From an uncultured Bacilli bacterium (GTDB lineage Bacteria; Bacillota_I; Bacilli_A; RF39; UBA660), in NCBI GenBank assembly GCA_947627835.1, contig CANQXM010000022.1, positions 1 through 14,792 on the forward strand: a stretch of 14,792 bases of DNA. Direction: 5' to 3'. Both the position numbers and the translations under genes were made by a program. Positions 1 through 6,093 of this stretch are shown piece after piece. Under the pieces are notes generated by a model. The model was not told the origin of the DNA. It saw nothing but the letters and a program-made list of their open reading frames with translations, and did not search any database. Within the stretch, counting starts at the first letter, position 1, and the number at the start of each line of letters is the position of its first letter.

Positions 1-1592
1 TAGGCAACTTGTTTGGCGTTGCTTCCTGGTAATTTGGGTGAATCATTTGGCGTAATAATTAACGCACTTGGTAAATTTTTCTTTAAAATATTTTCCCATG
101 CGCCCATGACTTCCATAATATCTCCCGGACGATAGCATACTAGATTGGGTGTTGTATGTAACATGGCAAGTTGTTCAACTGGTTGCATGACGGCGCCTTC
201 TTCTCCTACACTAATGGTATCATGTGTAAAAATGTAGGTTACTGGCAAATTCATGATGGCAGCCATTCGCATTCCTGATTTCATATTATCTGCATAAGCT
301 AATTTGGTACTTCCATAAACCTTTAATCCTAATAATGCCATTCCATTTAGAATGCCAGCCATAGCACTTTCTCTTCTACCAAAAGGAATATTTCTTCCTA
401 AAGGGGCTACTGAACTTTGGTTTGCGGTATTATTTAAAAATGTTTGAGAAGCGATGGAAGAGTCTGCACTTCCTCCTAGGAATAAATTACTTTTTCCCCC
501 AATAATATTCATAATTTTTAAATTGGTTTCACGCAAAGTTTCTCGGTATCCATCATTGATTTGATAATTGGCACTATCAAAATTTATCAAAGTATCGCGT
601 GCTTGCAAGCTTTCCATAATATTTTTATTTTGACTACTTTGGGCCTTTTGAAATATTTCTTGCCATTTTCGGTATTTTTTTTCAGAACGTTCTTTGATAC
701 TTTTTTGAAAATAGATGATGCTATCTTTTGATACTTCAAATGGCGGTAAAAACAAATTCCATTTCTTTCGCAAATTTGCTACATCATCCGTTGATAAAGG
801 TCTTGAAAAAACAATATTTTTATTTTCATCATAAGATTCTTTTCCGAGTACCGTTTGAAATAGTAATAGCGATGGTTTGCCACTTCGTTTCGCACTTTGA
901 ATGGCTTTATCAATATCTCTAATGTTGGTGCCATCTTTTAAATAATCTACATAAAAGCCCATGGCTGCATATTTTCTTATCCAATCTTCCTCAAGTGTTA
1001 AAGAGGTTGGGCCATCTTCTGTCATATTGGAAACATCACACAAAATCATGAAATCTGAACATTTTTGATATCCAGCAAATGACATGGCTTCGTTGGCAAT
1101 TCCCTCCATTAAATCCGCTTGGGTACATAAAACATAAATGTTAAAATCAAATACTTTTAAGCGATCATCTTCTCTTTCGATTAAGTTTTTTAAATATCGC
1201 TTTCCCATAGATAATCCAACGCCAGTGGCAATGCCATTTCCATATAAACCGCTAGAAGCATCGACCCCCGGAGTTACCCCCATCTCTAAGAAACCTGGAG
1301 TGATGCTATCAATTCTTCGATAGCTCATCAAATCTTCTTTGGTAATTGGAAATCCTGCTAAGTGAAGCGTCGCATAAATTAAACTGGAAGCAGCTCCGGT
1401 TGAAACTACTAAACGATCACGATTCATCCAGGTTGGATCATTTGCAAGAATATTCATATGACGATGATAGAGCGTGTAAACAACCGGTGCCATACTAAGT
1501 GCTAGTCCAGGGGAACCACTATTTGCTCTCGTAATCATATCTATACTTAACATTTTGATTTCATTTAATGCACGAATGTCTTCTTGATTCAT
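1..1592 (-). CDS. Transketolase-like protein with degenerate active site (3' end outside window)
   Basis: The first 530 residues of a transketolase-family protein (family length about 660) are open without a stop or frameshift up to the window edge. The fold is clear from SPG at 27-29, the TPGV(D) run at 107-111, DLMEG at 160-164, RRESAM with Glu408, THD with Asp458 and QPVEQ at 470-474. The residues that make the enzyme work are mostly replaced. The His of SGHPG is Ser27, the His of SxGHxS is Ala67, and the His of TPGHPE is Phe101. The metal/thiamine-diphosphate motif GDG is Thr-Gln-Ala (157-159), and the metal-ligand Asn is probably Ser188. The His of the SHGxPLG segment is missing near 262-264, the His before QPVEQ is Met469, and the phosphate-binding Arg near the right end is absent. 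The start is chosen from AAAGGGG seven bases before ATG and from the family N-terminus. Family membership is sure; loss of transketolase activity is inferred. Confidence 0.9.
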   Translation of the reverse strand, partial: MNQEDIRALNEIKMLSIDMITRANSGSPGLALSMAPVVYTLYHRHMNILANDPTWMNRDRLVVSTGAASSLIYATLHLAGFPITKEDLMSYRRIDSITPGFLEMGVTPGVDASSGLYGNGIATGVGLSMGKRYLKNLIEREDDRLKVFDFNIYVLCTQADLMEGIANEAMSFAGYQKCSDFMILCDVSNMTEDGPTSLTLEEDWIRKYAAMGFYVDYLKDGTNIRDIDKAIQSAKRSGKPSLLLFQTVLGKESYDENKNIVFSRPLSTDDVANLRKKWNLFLPPFEVSKDSIIYFQKSIKERSEKKYRKWQEIFQKAQSSQNKNIMESLQARDTLINFDSANYQINDGYRETLRETNLKIMNIIGGKSNLFLGGSADSSIASQTFLNNTANQSSVAPLGRNIPFGRRESAMAGILNGMALLGLKVYGSTKLAYADNMKSGMRMAAIMNLPVTYIFTHDTISVGEEGAVMQPVEQLAMLHTTPNLVCYRPGDIMEVMGAWENILKKNLPSALIITPNDSPKLPGSNAKQVA

Positions 1593-1616
1593 GAATGCAC
1601 CCCTTTATCTTTTTAT

Positions 1617-1645
1617 AGTATATCAAAATGTTTTCCCGAGCTCAA
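1617..1645 (-). promoter_or_regulatory. Possible promoter of the transketolase-like gene
   Basis: TTGAGC at 1640-1645 and TATACT at 1617-1622 are separated by 17 bases. The pair lies just downstream of the stop of the 101-aa gene and 24 bases before the transketolase-like start. The -35 matches consensus in four of six bases. If it works, the gene is not wholly dependent on the LexA-controlled promoter further upstream. Confidence 0.4.
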
Positions 1646-1650
1646 ATATT

Positions 1651-1956
1651 TTATGCATATTCTTTTTTGAAAGACACCCTTTCATTTACAGTAAAAGCAT
1701 CAAAAATGTTGATTTCTAATTTATTACAAAGCGATATCAGGACGGAGAAAATACTTGTAATATCCATCGTTTGGGAGGTTTTATCTTCTTCGTACATATC
1801 TTTGGCTAAGTCGATTACTTTTTCAAATAAGGAAAATATTTCATCATCCAATAAATTATTTTTATATTTTTCTCTTACAATTTCTTCTACGTAGTTTTGA
1901 ATGGTGATTAAACTACTTTTGGTTTTGATTTTATTAATTAATTCTTGACGACACAT
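1651..1956 (-). CDS. Uncharacterised 101-aa acidic/helical protein, second gene of the SOS-type cluster
   Basis: I do not recognise this protein. It looks soluble, mostly helical and highly charged, with no signal peptide or membrane segment. The C-terminal third runs from about residue 65 (MDITSIFSVLISLCNKLEIN) and ends in a Lys-rich KKEY. It faintly recalls the last helices of all-alpha NTP pyrophosphohydrolases (MazG type), but the Glu/Asp metal ligands of that family are not evident, so this is only a hint. The ATG at 1956 is preferred over an upstream ATG at 1989: it has AAGGAAGG eight bases upstream and begins one base after the stop of the preceding 55-aa gene, which suggests translational coupling. 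Through that gene it shares the LexA-box promoter. In Bacillus and Staphylococcus the same slot beside lexA holds small SOS genes. Confidence 0.7.
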   Translation of the reverse strand: MCRQELINKIKTKSSLITIQNYVEEIVREKYKNNLLDDEIFSLFEKVIDLAKDMYEEDKTSQTMDITSIFSVLISLCNKLEINIFDAFTVNERVSFKKEYA

Positions 1957-1957
1957 C

Positions 1958-2125
1958 TTACATTCTTCCTTCCTTTTCAATTTGTTCAATTTCTATTACA
2001 TAACTTGGTACTTTTGATGCCTCTTGATTTAAGTAATGAAATCGAATATTTAGTAAAATTACTCCCAATACGACGATTCCGTAGAACAAAATAAGTCCTC
2101 CATATTTTTGCATTAAATTTATCAT
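1958..2125 (-). CDS. 55-aa single-pass membrane protein, candidate SOS-induced division inhibitor (SosA/YneA position)
   Basis: This short gene encodes a 55-residue protein. The first eight residues are cytoplasmic-like, one hydrophobic helix spans about 9-27 (GGLILFYGIVVLGVILLNI), and a hydrophilic tail of about 28 residues ends in an acidic, Glu-rich stretch. A GGGAGAG site lies five to six bases before the ATG. The gene is the first downstream of a consensus promoter whose spacer contains a LexA-box match, and it is divergent from lexA. In Bacillus (yneA) and Staphylococcus (sosA) this position holds small membrane proteins with an N-terminal helix and external tail that stop division during DNA damage. 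No LysM domain like that of YneA is present. There is no convincing sequence identity to either, so the function is inferred from position, topology and regulation. Confidence 0.8.
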   Translation of the reverse strand: MINLMQKYGGLILFYGIVVLGVILLNIRFHYLNQEASKVPSYVIEIEQIEKEGRM

Positions 2126-2148
2126 TTTCTCTCCCTCTTTCTAAATCC

Positions 2149-2178
2149 ATTATAAACTAGCACATTTGTTCGTGTCAA
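2149..2178 (-). promoter_or_regulatory. Consensus sigma-A promoter of the SOS-type cluster
   Basis: The -35 TTGACA (2173-2178) and -10 TATAAT (2149-2154) are both perfect, with an 18-base spacer. The predicted start is near 2142, giving a leader of about 17 bases before the 55-aa gene. A LexA-box match fills 2159-2172 of the spacer, so bound LexA would block RNA polymerase directly. Confidence 0.85.
2159..2172. promoter_or_regulatory. LexA box 1
   Basis: On the minus strand this reads CGAACAAATGTGCT, against the Gram-positive LexA (DinR/Cheo box) consensus CGAACNNNNGTTCG. The left half-site is perfect and the right half is imperfect. It occupies the spacer between the -35 and -10 of the minus-strand promoter, the expected place for a repressor. 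Confidence 0.75.
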
Positions 2179-2186
2179 GAATTATT

Positions 2187-2200
2187 TGAACAAATGTTTG
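2187..2200. promoter_or_regulatory. LexA box 2
   Basis: This reads TGAACAAATGTTTG, a near-symmetrical match to CGAACNNNNGTTCG. It shares GAACAAATGT with box 1, and the centres of the two boxes are 28 bases apart. It overlaps the first three bases of the lexA -35 element at 2198-2203, consistent with autoregulation of lexA. Confidence 0.8.
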
Positions 2201-2226
2201 ACAAACTGTCTAGCATATGTTAAGAT
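2198..2226 (+). promoter_or_regulatory. lexA promoter, extended -10 type
   Basis: TTGACA at 2198-2203 is followed after 17 bases by TAAGAT at 2221-2226, with TG at 2218-2219 giving an extended -10. The predicted start near 2233 coincides with the first base of the GGAGG ribosome site, so the leader would be only about 13 bases. Confidence 0.7.
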
Positions 2227-2245
2227 GTTAATGGAGGAAAAATCT

Positions 2246-2878
2246 ATGAATAATATTCTTGAAAAATCTTTAACAAAAAAGCAAGCAGAAGTTTTAGATT
2301 ACATTAAAAAATATACCGCGGAACATGGCTACCCTCCTGCTATTCGGGAAATTGGAGCAGGTCTTGGGTTGTCGAGTCCAGCAACGGTACATACGCATGT
2401 TAAGAAACTTGAGGAAGCGGGAGTTATTAAAACTTCCAGCAATAAATTTCGTACCATTGAGATTTTGGTTGACAACGAATATGAAGAGGATAATGAAGAC
2501 GTCGTCAAAGTACCTCTTTTAGGAAAGATTACTGCAGGTAATCCGATTGAGGCCATCGAAAGACCGAATGAATTTTTTGATTTACCCGCTTCTCTCGTTC
2601 CTAAGAAAGAAACTATTTTTACTCTAGAAGTTAGCGGAGAATCTATGATTAATGTGGGAATTTATGATGGTGATTATGTGATTGTTCAAAAGCAAAGCAC
2701 TGCACGAAATGGGGATATTGTCGTAGCTATGACAGATGAAAATGAAGTTACTTTAAAAACTTTCTATAAGGAAAATGGTCATATTCGCTTGCAACCTGAA
2801 AATGATACCATGGAGCCATTCATTTTTGAACATATTACCATTCTTGGAAAAGCAATTGGACTTTATCGAAAATTATAA
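2246..2878 (+). CDS. lexA: SOS repressor LexA
   Basis: LexA represses DNA-damage genes as a dimer and inactivates itself by cleavage when RecA is activated. This 210-residue protein has an N-terminal winged helix-turn-helix at about 1-72 (with PPAIREIG and SSPATVHTHVKKLEEAG). An acidic linker follows, then a C-terminal S24-type peptidase domain. The Ala-Gly cleavage site is 97-98, the catalytic Ser is 133 in GESM, and the catalytic Lys is 171 in TLKTF, so the autocleavage machinery is complete. The ATG at 2246 is chosen over one 60 bases upstream because GGAGG at 2233-2237 serves it, the upstream ATG would lie within LexA box 2, and the protein then starts like other LexA proteins. It is the only SOS repressor gene here, and a bidirectional terminator follows it. 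Confidence 0.97.
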   Translation: MNNILEKSLTKKQAEVLDYIKKYTAEHGYPPAIREIGAGLGLSSPATVHTHVKKLEEAGVIKTSSNKFRTIEILVDNEYEEDNEDVVKVPLLGKITAGNPIEAIERPNEFFDLPASLVPKKETIFTLEVSGESMINVGIYDGDYVIVQKQSTARNGDIVVAMTDENEVTLKTFYKENGHIRLQPENDTMEPFIFEHITILGKAIGLYRKL

Positions 2879-2879
2879 A

Positions 2880-2910
2880 AAAACGAGTTTCATTTGAAAC
2901 TCATTTTTTT
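2880..2910. terminator. Bidirectional terminator between lexA and rhomboid gene
   Basis: GAGTTTC (2885-2891) and GAAACTC (2896-2902) form a seven-base-pair stem with an ATTT loop. It has a T run on the right, and an A run on the left that becomes a T run on the other strand. It serves both convergent genes and reaches the stop codon of the rhomboid gene. Confidence 0.85.
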
Positions 2911-4057
2911 ATCTAAAGAATACCACGTAACTTAAGAAGGCCATATAGATTACTAAGACGATGCTTCCATTTATTTTTTCGGTTTTATCTGATTTTCCTT
3001 TAATTCCAAAGGCCATCATTGATAAATAACCTCCAATTAATCCACCGATGTGTGCTGCATTATCCACTCCTGGCATGATAAAGCCCATCATTAAATTTAA
3101 GATAATTAATGGAATAATTTGGTTTTTCAAAACACTTCCTAAATACAAGCGATAATGGTAACCAAAATATAGTAAAGCTCCAAGTAAACCAAAGATGGCA
3201 CCAGAAGCACCGACACTTACTACATCTTTGAAAATACAAGACATCAAGCTACCACTTATGGCACTAATTAAGTAAATTCCCATAAACTTTAATTTCCCTA
3301 CATAATTTTCTACTTGGGTGCCAATAATAAATAATGCATACATGTTAAATAATAAGTGAATGAATCCACCATGAAGGAAAGCACTACTTAATAATCTTAA
3401 AACATTGATTCCTCCCATTTTTACTAATGGAGCAAAATTGGCACCATATTGTAAAAGGGTTAGTGCATCTAAAGATCCTTTACTACTTATGTAGGTAATT
3501 AGGAAAACAATTACACAAATTGCAATAATGGCATTGGTTATTACAATTCTTTTTGGTTTAAATGTACTTTCATAAACTCGATTATTTTTTTCCGTTGTTT
3601 CATTAATGTCTTTGGTAACGTTTATAATTAATTCCATTCCATTGGTATCATCTAATAGTTTTTCGCCGATATCTGGGAAATTGCTTTCTTTTAATTTCTT
3701 TTTGACATCTTTAATATTTTTAATCACAATTGAATTAATATGTTTATCTACTGGTAAAGCAACATCTTCATTGACATCTAATAAAATATTTAACGTATTC
3801 ATTTGAAATGATACGGTTTTTCTTTTAATCTGGCGCATTACATTTTTAATTTTAAAAACATCGAAGTTATATTGCTCAGCATTATGAATGTAATTGGCAT
3901 TAATGCGAACGATTTTATATGGTCCTTCTTGATTTTCAAGCCAAATTTCATCTTTCACTCCATTGACCACGATGGGGGTATAATTTTTTTCAGTGACAAA
4001 ATAATGGACTAATCTCATGATGATTTCGTCTTTCTTGTTCATAATTACGGTACTCAT
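2909..4057 (-). CDS. Rhomboid family intramembrane serine protease (GluP/YqgP type)
   Basis: Rhomboids cut transmembrane proteins within the membrane using a Ser-His dyad. This 382-residue protein has a soluble N-terminal region of about 170 residues and then a six- to seven-helix rhomboid core. The core carries HGGFIHLLFNMYAL (229-242), the nucleophile Ser285 in GASG, and His336 in NAAHIGG. The long cytoplasmic N-terminal domain, and a last helix after the catalytic core, resemble Bacillus GluP (YqgP) rather than the short bacterial GlpG type. The start at 4057 is supported by GGAGG five bases before ATG. It is transcribed alone, convergent with lexA and divergent from a small membrane protein. 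The substrate cannot be told from the sequence. Confidence 0.93.
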   Translation of the reverse strand: MSTVIMNKKDEIIMRLVHYFVTEKNYTPIVVNGVKDEIWLENQEGPYKIVRINANYIHNAEQYNFDVFKIKNVMRQIKRKTVSFQMNTLNILLDVNEDVALPVDKHINSIVIKNIKDVKKKLKESNFPDIGEKLLDDTNGMELIINVTKDINETTEKNNRVYESTFKPKRIVITNAIIAICVIVFLITYISSKGSLDALTLLQYGANFAPLVKMGGINVLRLLSSAFLHGGFIHLLFNMYALFIIGTQVENYVGKLKFMGIYLISAISGSLMSCIFKDVVSVGASGAIFGLLGALLYFGYHYRLYLGSVLKNQIIPLIILNLMMGFIMPGVDNAAHIGGLIGGYLSMMAFGIKGKSDKTEKINGSIVLVIYMAFLSYVVFFR

Positions 4058-4080
4058 AAATTCCTCCGTTCGGTACTACT

Positions 4081-4109
4081 ATTTTAATACAATTCATAAG
4101 ATTAGTAAA
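4081..4109 (-). promoter_or_regulatory. Possible promoter of rhomboid gene
   Basis: TTTACT at 4104-4109 and TAAAAT at 4081-4086 are separated by 17 bases, upstream of the rhomboid GGAGG site. The -35 is weak (four of six). Confidence 0.4.
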
Positions 4110-4122
4110 GAGGAGGAAAACT

Positions 4123-4458
4123 ATGTACTCACTTGCTTTTTGGCTTTATTTTATTAGCATTTTCATTCTTTTGTATCCTACTTTTCAAGTGATGAGGCAA
4201 ACCACTACTTTCCTTGATTTTCTTTATGTTTTCTTTTCTTGCATTATTTTTGTAGGTAGTTTTTGCTTATTTTATTTTTATTATCACAATCTTTATTTTA
4301 CTTTTTTCTCTTTGCTTTTCTTAACGATTTATAGTTTATTTTTCTATTTTTTTGTTCGGAAAAATGCGTTTCATTATCGATTTTTCTTTCTTCCTTTTTT
4401 TCTCATTCATTTCTTTTTCCTTGGGTTATTTACAGTTCTTTTCTTCCAAAGTTTCTAA
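4123..4458 (+). CDS. Phe-rich hydrophobic membrane protein of unknown function, 111 aa
   Basis: I do not recognise this protein. It is almost entirely hydrophobic, with about 33 Phe in 111 residues and three or four probable transmembrane helices. A short polar stretch (MRQTTT) lies near residue 24 and a basic loop (VRKNAFHYR) near residue 78. A near-ideal AAAGAGGAGG site lies six bases before the ATG, and no better reading frame exists on either strand here, which argues that it is real. It stands alone on the plus strand in a block of minus-strand genes. Its last 33 bases overlap the end of the convergent rluD gene, with no terminator visible between them. The extreme Phe content also fits a T-rich low-complexity stretch, so some doubt remains. 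Confidence 0.6.
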   Translation: MYSLAFWLYFISIFILLYPTFQVMRQTTTFLDFLYVFFSCIIFVGSFCLFYFYYHNLYFTFFSLLFLTIYSLFFYFFVRKNAFHYRFFFLPFFLIHFFFLGLFTVLFFQSF

Positions 4459-5328
4459 AAAATCTTGAAATTCTTTGGGTAATGGTGAAGAAAAATGAAG
4501 ATGTTTTTTGGTAATAGGATGCTCAAAATCCATTTCTTTAGAGTGAAGAAATTGACCAAATTCACTGCATTTTTTATTTGTATAAACTGGATCATTATGA
4601 ACTGGATAACCAATGTATTTGGTATGAACCCGAATTTGATGAGTTCTCCCTGTTTCCAATTTTAATTTGCATAATGTGTATCCTTTATATCTTTTTAGAA
4701 CCTCTAAATGCGTAACAGCATGTTTACTATTTTTATCGGTGACGGTCATTCTTTTACGGTTGTTTGGATCTCTCCCGATTGGGGCATCAATAATGGCACT
4801 TCGATGAGGAAATTCTCCATCTAATAAAGCAACATATTCGCGAATAATTTTTTTCTCTTTAAAATCTTCTGCTAAAATTTGATGGGCCGTATTGTTTTTG
4901 GCTACGAGTAACAATCCGCTTGTATCTTTATCAATTCGGTGAACGATTCCAGGTCTTTCCGTACCATTTTCATCACTCAGTTCATTGGTATAGTAAAGTA
5001 AGCCATTTGCTAGCGTATTATTTTTGTTGCCACTTCCGGGATGAACTACCAATCCACTTGGTTTATCAATTACCATGATATCTTCATCTTCATAGACTAT
5101 CTTTAAATCCATCGGTTGTGGTTCTATTTTGGTTGTGGTACTTATTTCTTTTACTAGCGTAATTTCATCGTTTTCTTTTACTTTATAGCTAGCTTTTTCG
5201 ATTTTGTTATTTACGAAAATAGCATTTTCTTTTAACAGTTTTTCTATTTGATTACGCGAATATTCCGTGCAAGTTCCCAAGTATTTATCTAAACGAATAT
5301 CATTTTCTTTTACAATCCACTTTTTCAC
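4426..5328 (-). CDS. RluD-family 23S rRNA pseudouridine synthase (Bacillus YlyB type)
   Basis: RluA/RluD-family enzymes isomerise specific uridines in ribosomal RNA. This 300-residue protein has an N-terminal S4 RNA-binding domain (RLDKYL at 12-17, through about 60). The catalytic domain includes DKPSGLVVHPG (88-98) and the active-site motif HRIDKDTSG (130-138) with catalytic Asp133. RTHQIRVH lies in the C-terminal half. It starts with GTG at 5328, served by AAAGGAG, inside the last 29 bases of lspA, so the two are probably translationally coupled. The lspA-rluD pairing is the same as Bacillus lspA-ylyB. The exact uridine targets cannot be assigned from sequence. Confidence 0.95.
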   Translation of the reverse strand: MKKWIVKENDIRLDKYLGTCTEYSRNQIEKLLKENAIFVNNKIEKASYKVKENDEITLVKEISTTTKIEPQPMDLKIVYEDEDIMVIDKPSGLVVHPGSGNKNNTLANGLLYYTNELSDENGTERPGIVHRIDKDTSGLLLVAKNNTAHQILAEDFKEKKIIREYVALLDGEFPHRSAIIDAPIGRDPNNRKRMTVTDKNSKHAVTHLEVLKRYKGYTLCKLKLETGRTHQIRVHTKYIGYPVHNDPVYTNKKCSEFGQFLHSKEMDFEHPITKKHLHFSSPLPKEFQDFLETLEEKNCK

Positions 5329-5779
5329 GATGATCTTCTCCTTTTAAAATAGCAATGAATAATAGACAGGTTCCTATCACAATTGCCATATCTGCAATAT
5401 TAAAGATGGGATAATCATAACCAAAGATTTTGAAATCTAAAAAGTCTCGAACATAACCAAATAACCAGCGATCAATTAAATTGCCAACAATTCCTCCCAC
5501 CATAAGGCCAAAGGCAATGTTATTTCTTGGATTTGTTTGAAACGTATACATAAAGTGATAGATGATTACCAGTGCTAGGAAACTAATCAAGATTAAAATG
5601 GGAATTTGGTTATTTAAAATATTCCAAGATGCTCCATAATTTTGAATATAATGGAATGAAAAAAAGTGACGGATAACTACCCATTCTTGATTTAATGATA
5701 AAAAAGTGTCTACGATAACTTTGGATAATTGATCTAGAAAAAGCACTGTTCCTGCCACAATTAATATTTTTCGATTCAT
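5300..5779 (-). CDS. lspA: Lipoprotein signal peptidase II
   Basis: LspA is an inner-membrane aspartyl protease that removes signal peptides from diacylglyceryl-modified prolipoproteins. The 159-residue protein has four predicted membrane helices and the conserved blocks DQLSK (16-20), NYGASWNIL (47-55) and GNLIDR (99-104). The catalytic Asp112 is in VRDFLDF and the second catalytic Asp130 in FNIAD. The length is typical. GAGG lies just before the ATG. Its 3' end overlaps the rluD start by 29 bases. The NxGA block reads GASW rather than the usual GAAF, a mild variation. Confidence 0.97.
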   Translation of the reverse strand: MNRKILIVAGTVLFLDQLSKVIVDTFLSLNQEWVVIRHFFSFHYIQNYGASWNILNNQIPILILISFLALVIIYHFMYTFQTNPRNNIAFGLMVGGIVGNLIDRWLFGYVRDFLDFKIFGYDYPIFNIADMAIVIGTCLLFIAILKGEDHREKVDCKRK

Positions 5780-5797
5780 GGTATGACCTCGTTAGTC

Positions 5798-5827
5798 ATT
5801 ATATCACGTATTCTATCTTTTCGTAAA
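5798..5827 (-). promoter_or_regulatory. Promoter of lspA-rluD
   Basis: A perfect TATAAT (5798-5803) is preceded by TG plus one base, an extended -10. A weak TTTACG (5822-5827) lies 18 bases upstream. The predicted start near 5791 puts the GAGG site at the extreme 5' end of the mRNA. Confidence 0.7.
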
Positions 5828-5838
5828 TCATTGAACTT

Positions 5839-6060
5839 TTATAATTCTACTAAAATGACGTCTTCTCCGATTTTTTGAATTTGTTTAAAATTGACGGTTG
5901 TTTCTTCACTACTTCCAAACCAAAAAAAGAAACGCTTGGGTTCTACAACAAAGTATTCAATGTTTCCTGCTCCATTTAATTCTATGTCAATGATTTTACC
6001 TAATCTTCTGCCATCTAGAATACTGATTACATCTTTTCTTTGTAAATCTGACAAGCGCAT
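5839..6060 (-). CDS. ymxH: PRC-barrel sporulation protein of the YlmC/YmxH family
   Basis: This is a 73-residue, single-domain PRC-barrel protein. The pattern is MRLSDLQRKDVISILDGRRL, then GKIIDIEL, a short turn, and a strand-rich C-terminus with FKQIQKIGEDVILVEL. It belongs to the small YlmC/YmxH proteins that sit directly after sigG in many spore formers. Their biochemical role is not established. It starts 33 bases after the sigG stop with an AGGTGAG site, so it is probably cotranscribed with sigG. The hydrophobic RFFFWFG turn in the middle is the least typical part. Confidence 0.9.
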   Translation of the reverse strand: MRLSDLQRKDVISILDGRRLGKIIDIELNGAGNIEYFVVEPKRFFFWFGSSEETTVNFKQIQKIGEDVILVEL

Positions 6061-6093
6061 ATACTCACCTAAAAAATTATATGTGTTTTTCCT

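Noticed and set aside
1..1592. Calling the transketolase relative a pseudogene
   Set aside because: No stop or frameshift occurs in 530 codons, and it has its own ribosome site, so a maintained pseudoenzyme fits better than a broken gene.
1628..1894. 88-codon plus-strand frame opposite the 101-aa gene
   Set aside because: The minus frame has the better ribosome site, coupling to its upstream gene and a plausible acidic soluble composition.
2186..2245. Upstream ATG extending LexA by 20 residues
   Set aside because: It lies within a LexA box and the promoter, has no ribosome site, and gives a non-family N-terminus; the GGAGG site points to 2246.
6061..6093. TATAAT-like bases between sigG and ymxH as a separate ymxH promoter
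   Set aside because: No acceptable -35 element accompanies it, and the short gap fits cotranscription with sigG.
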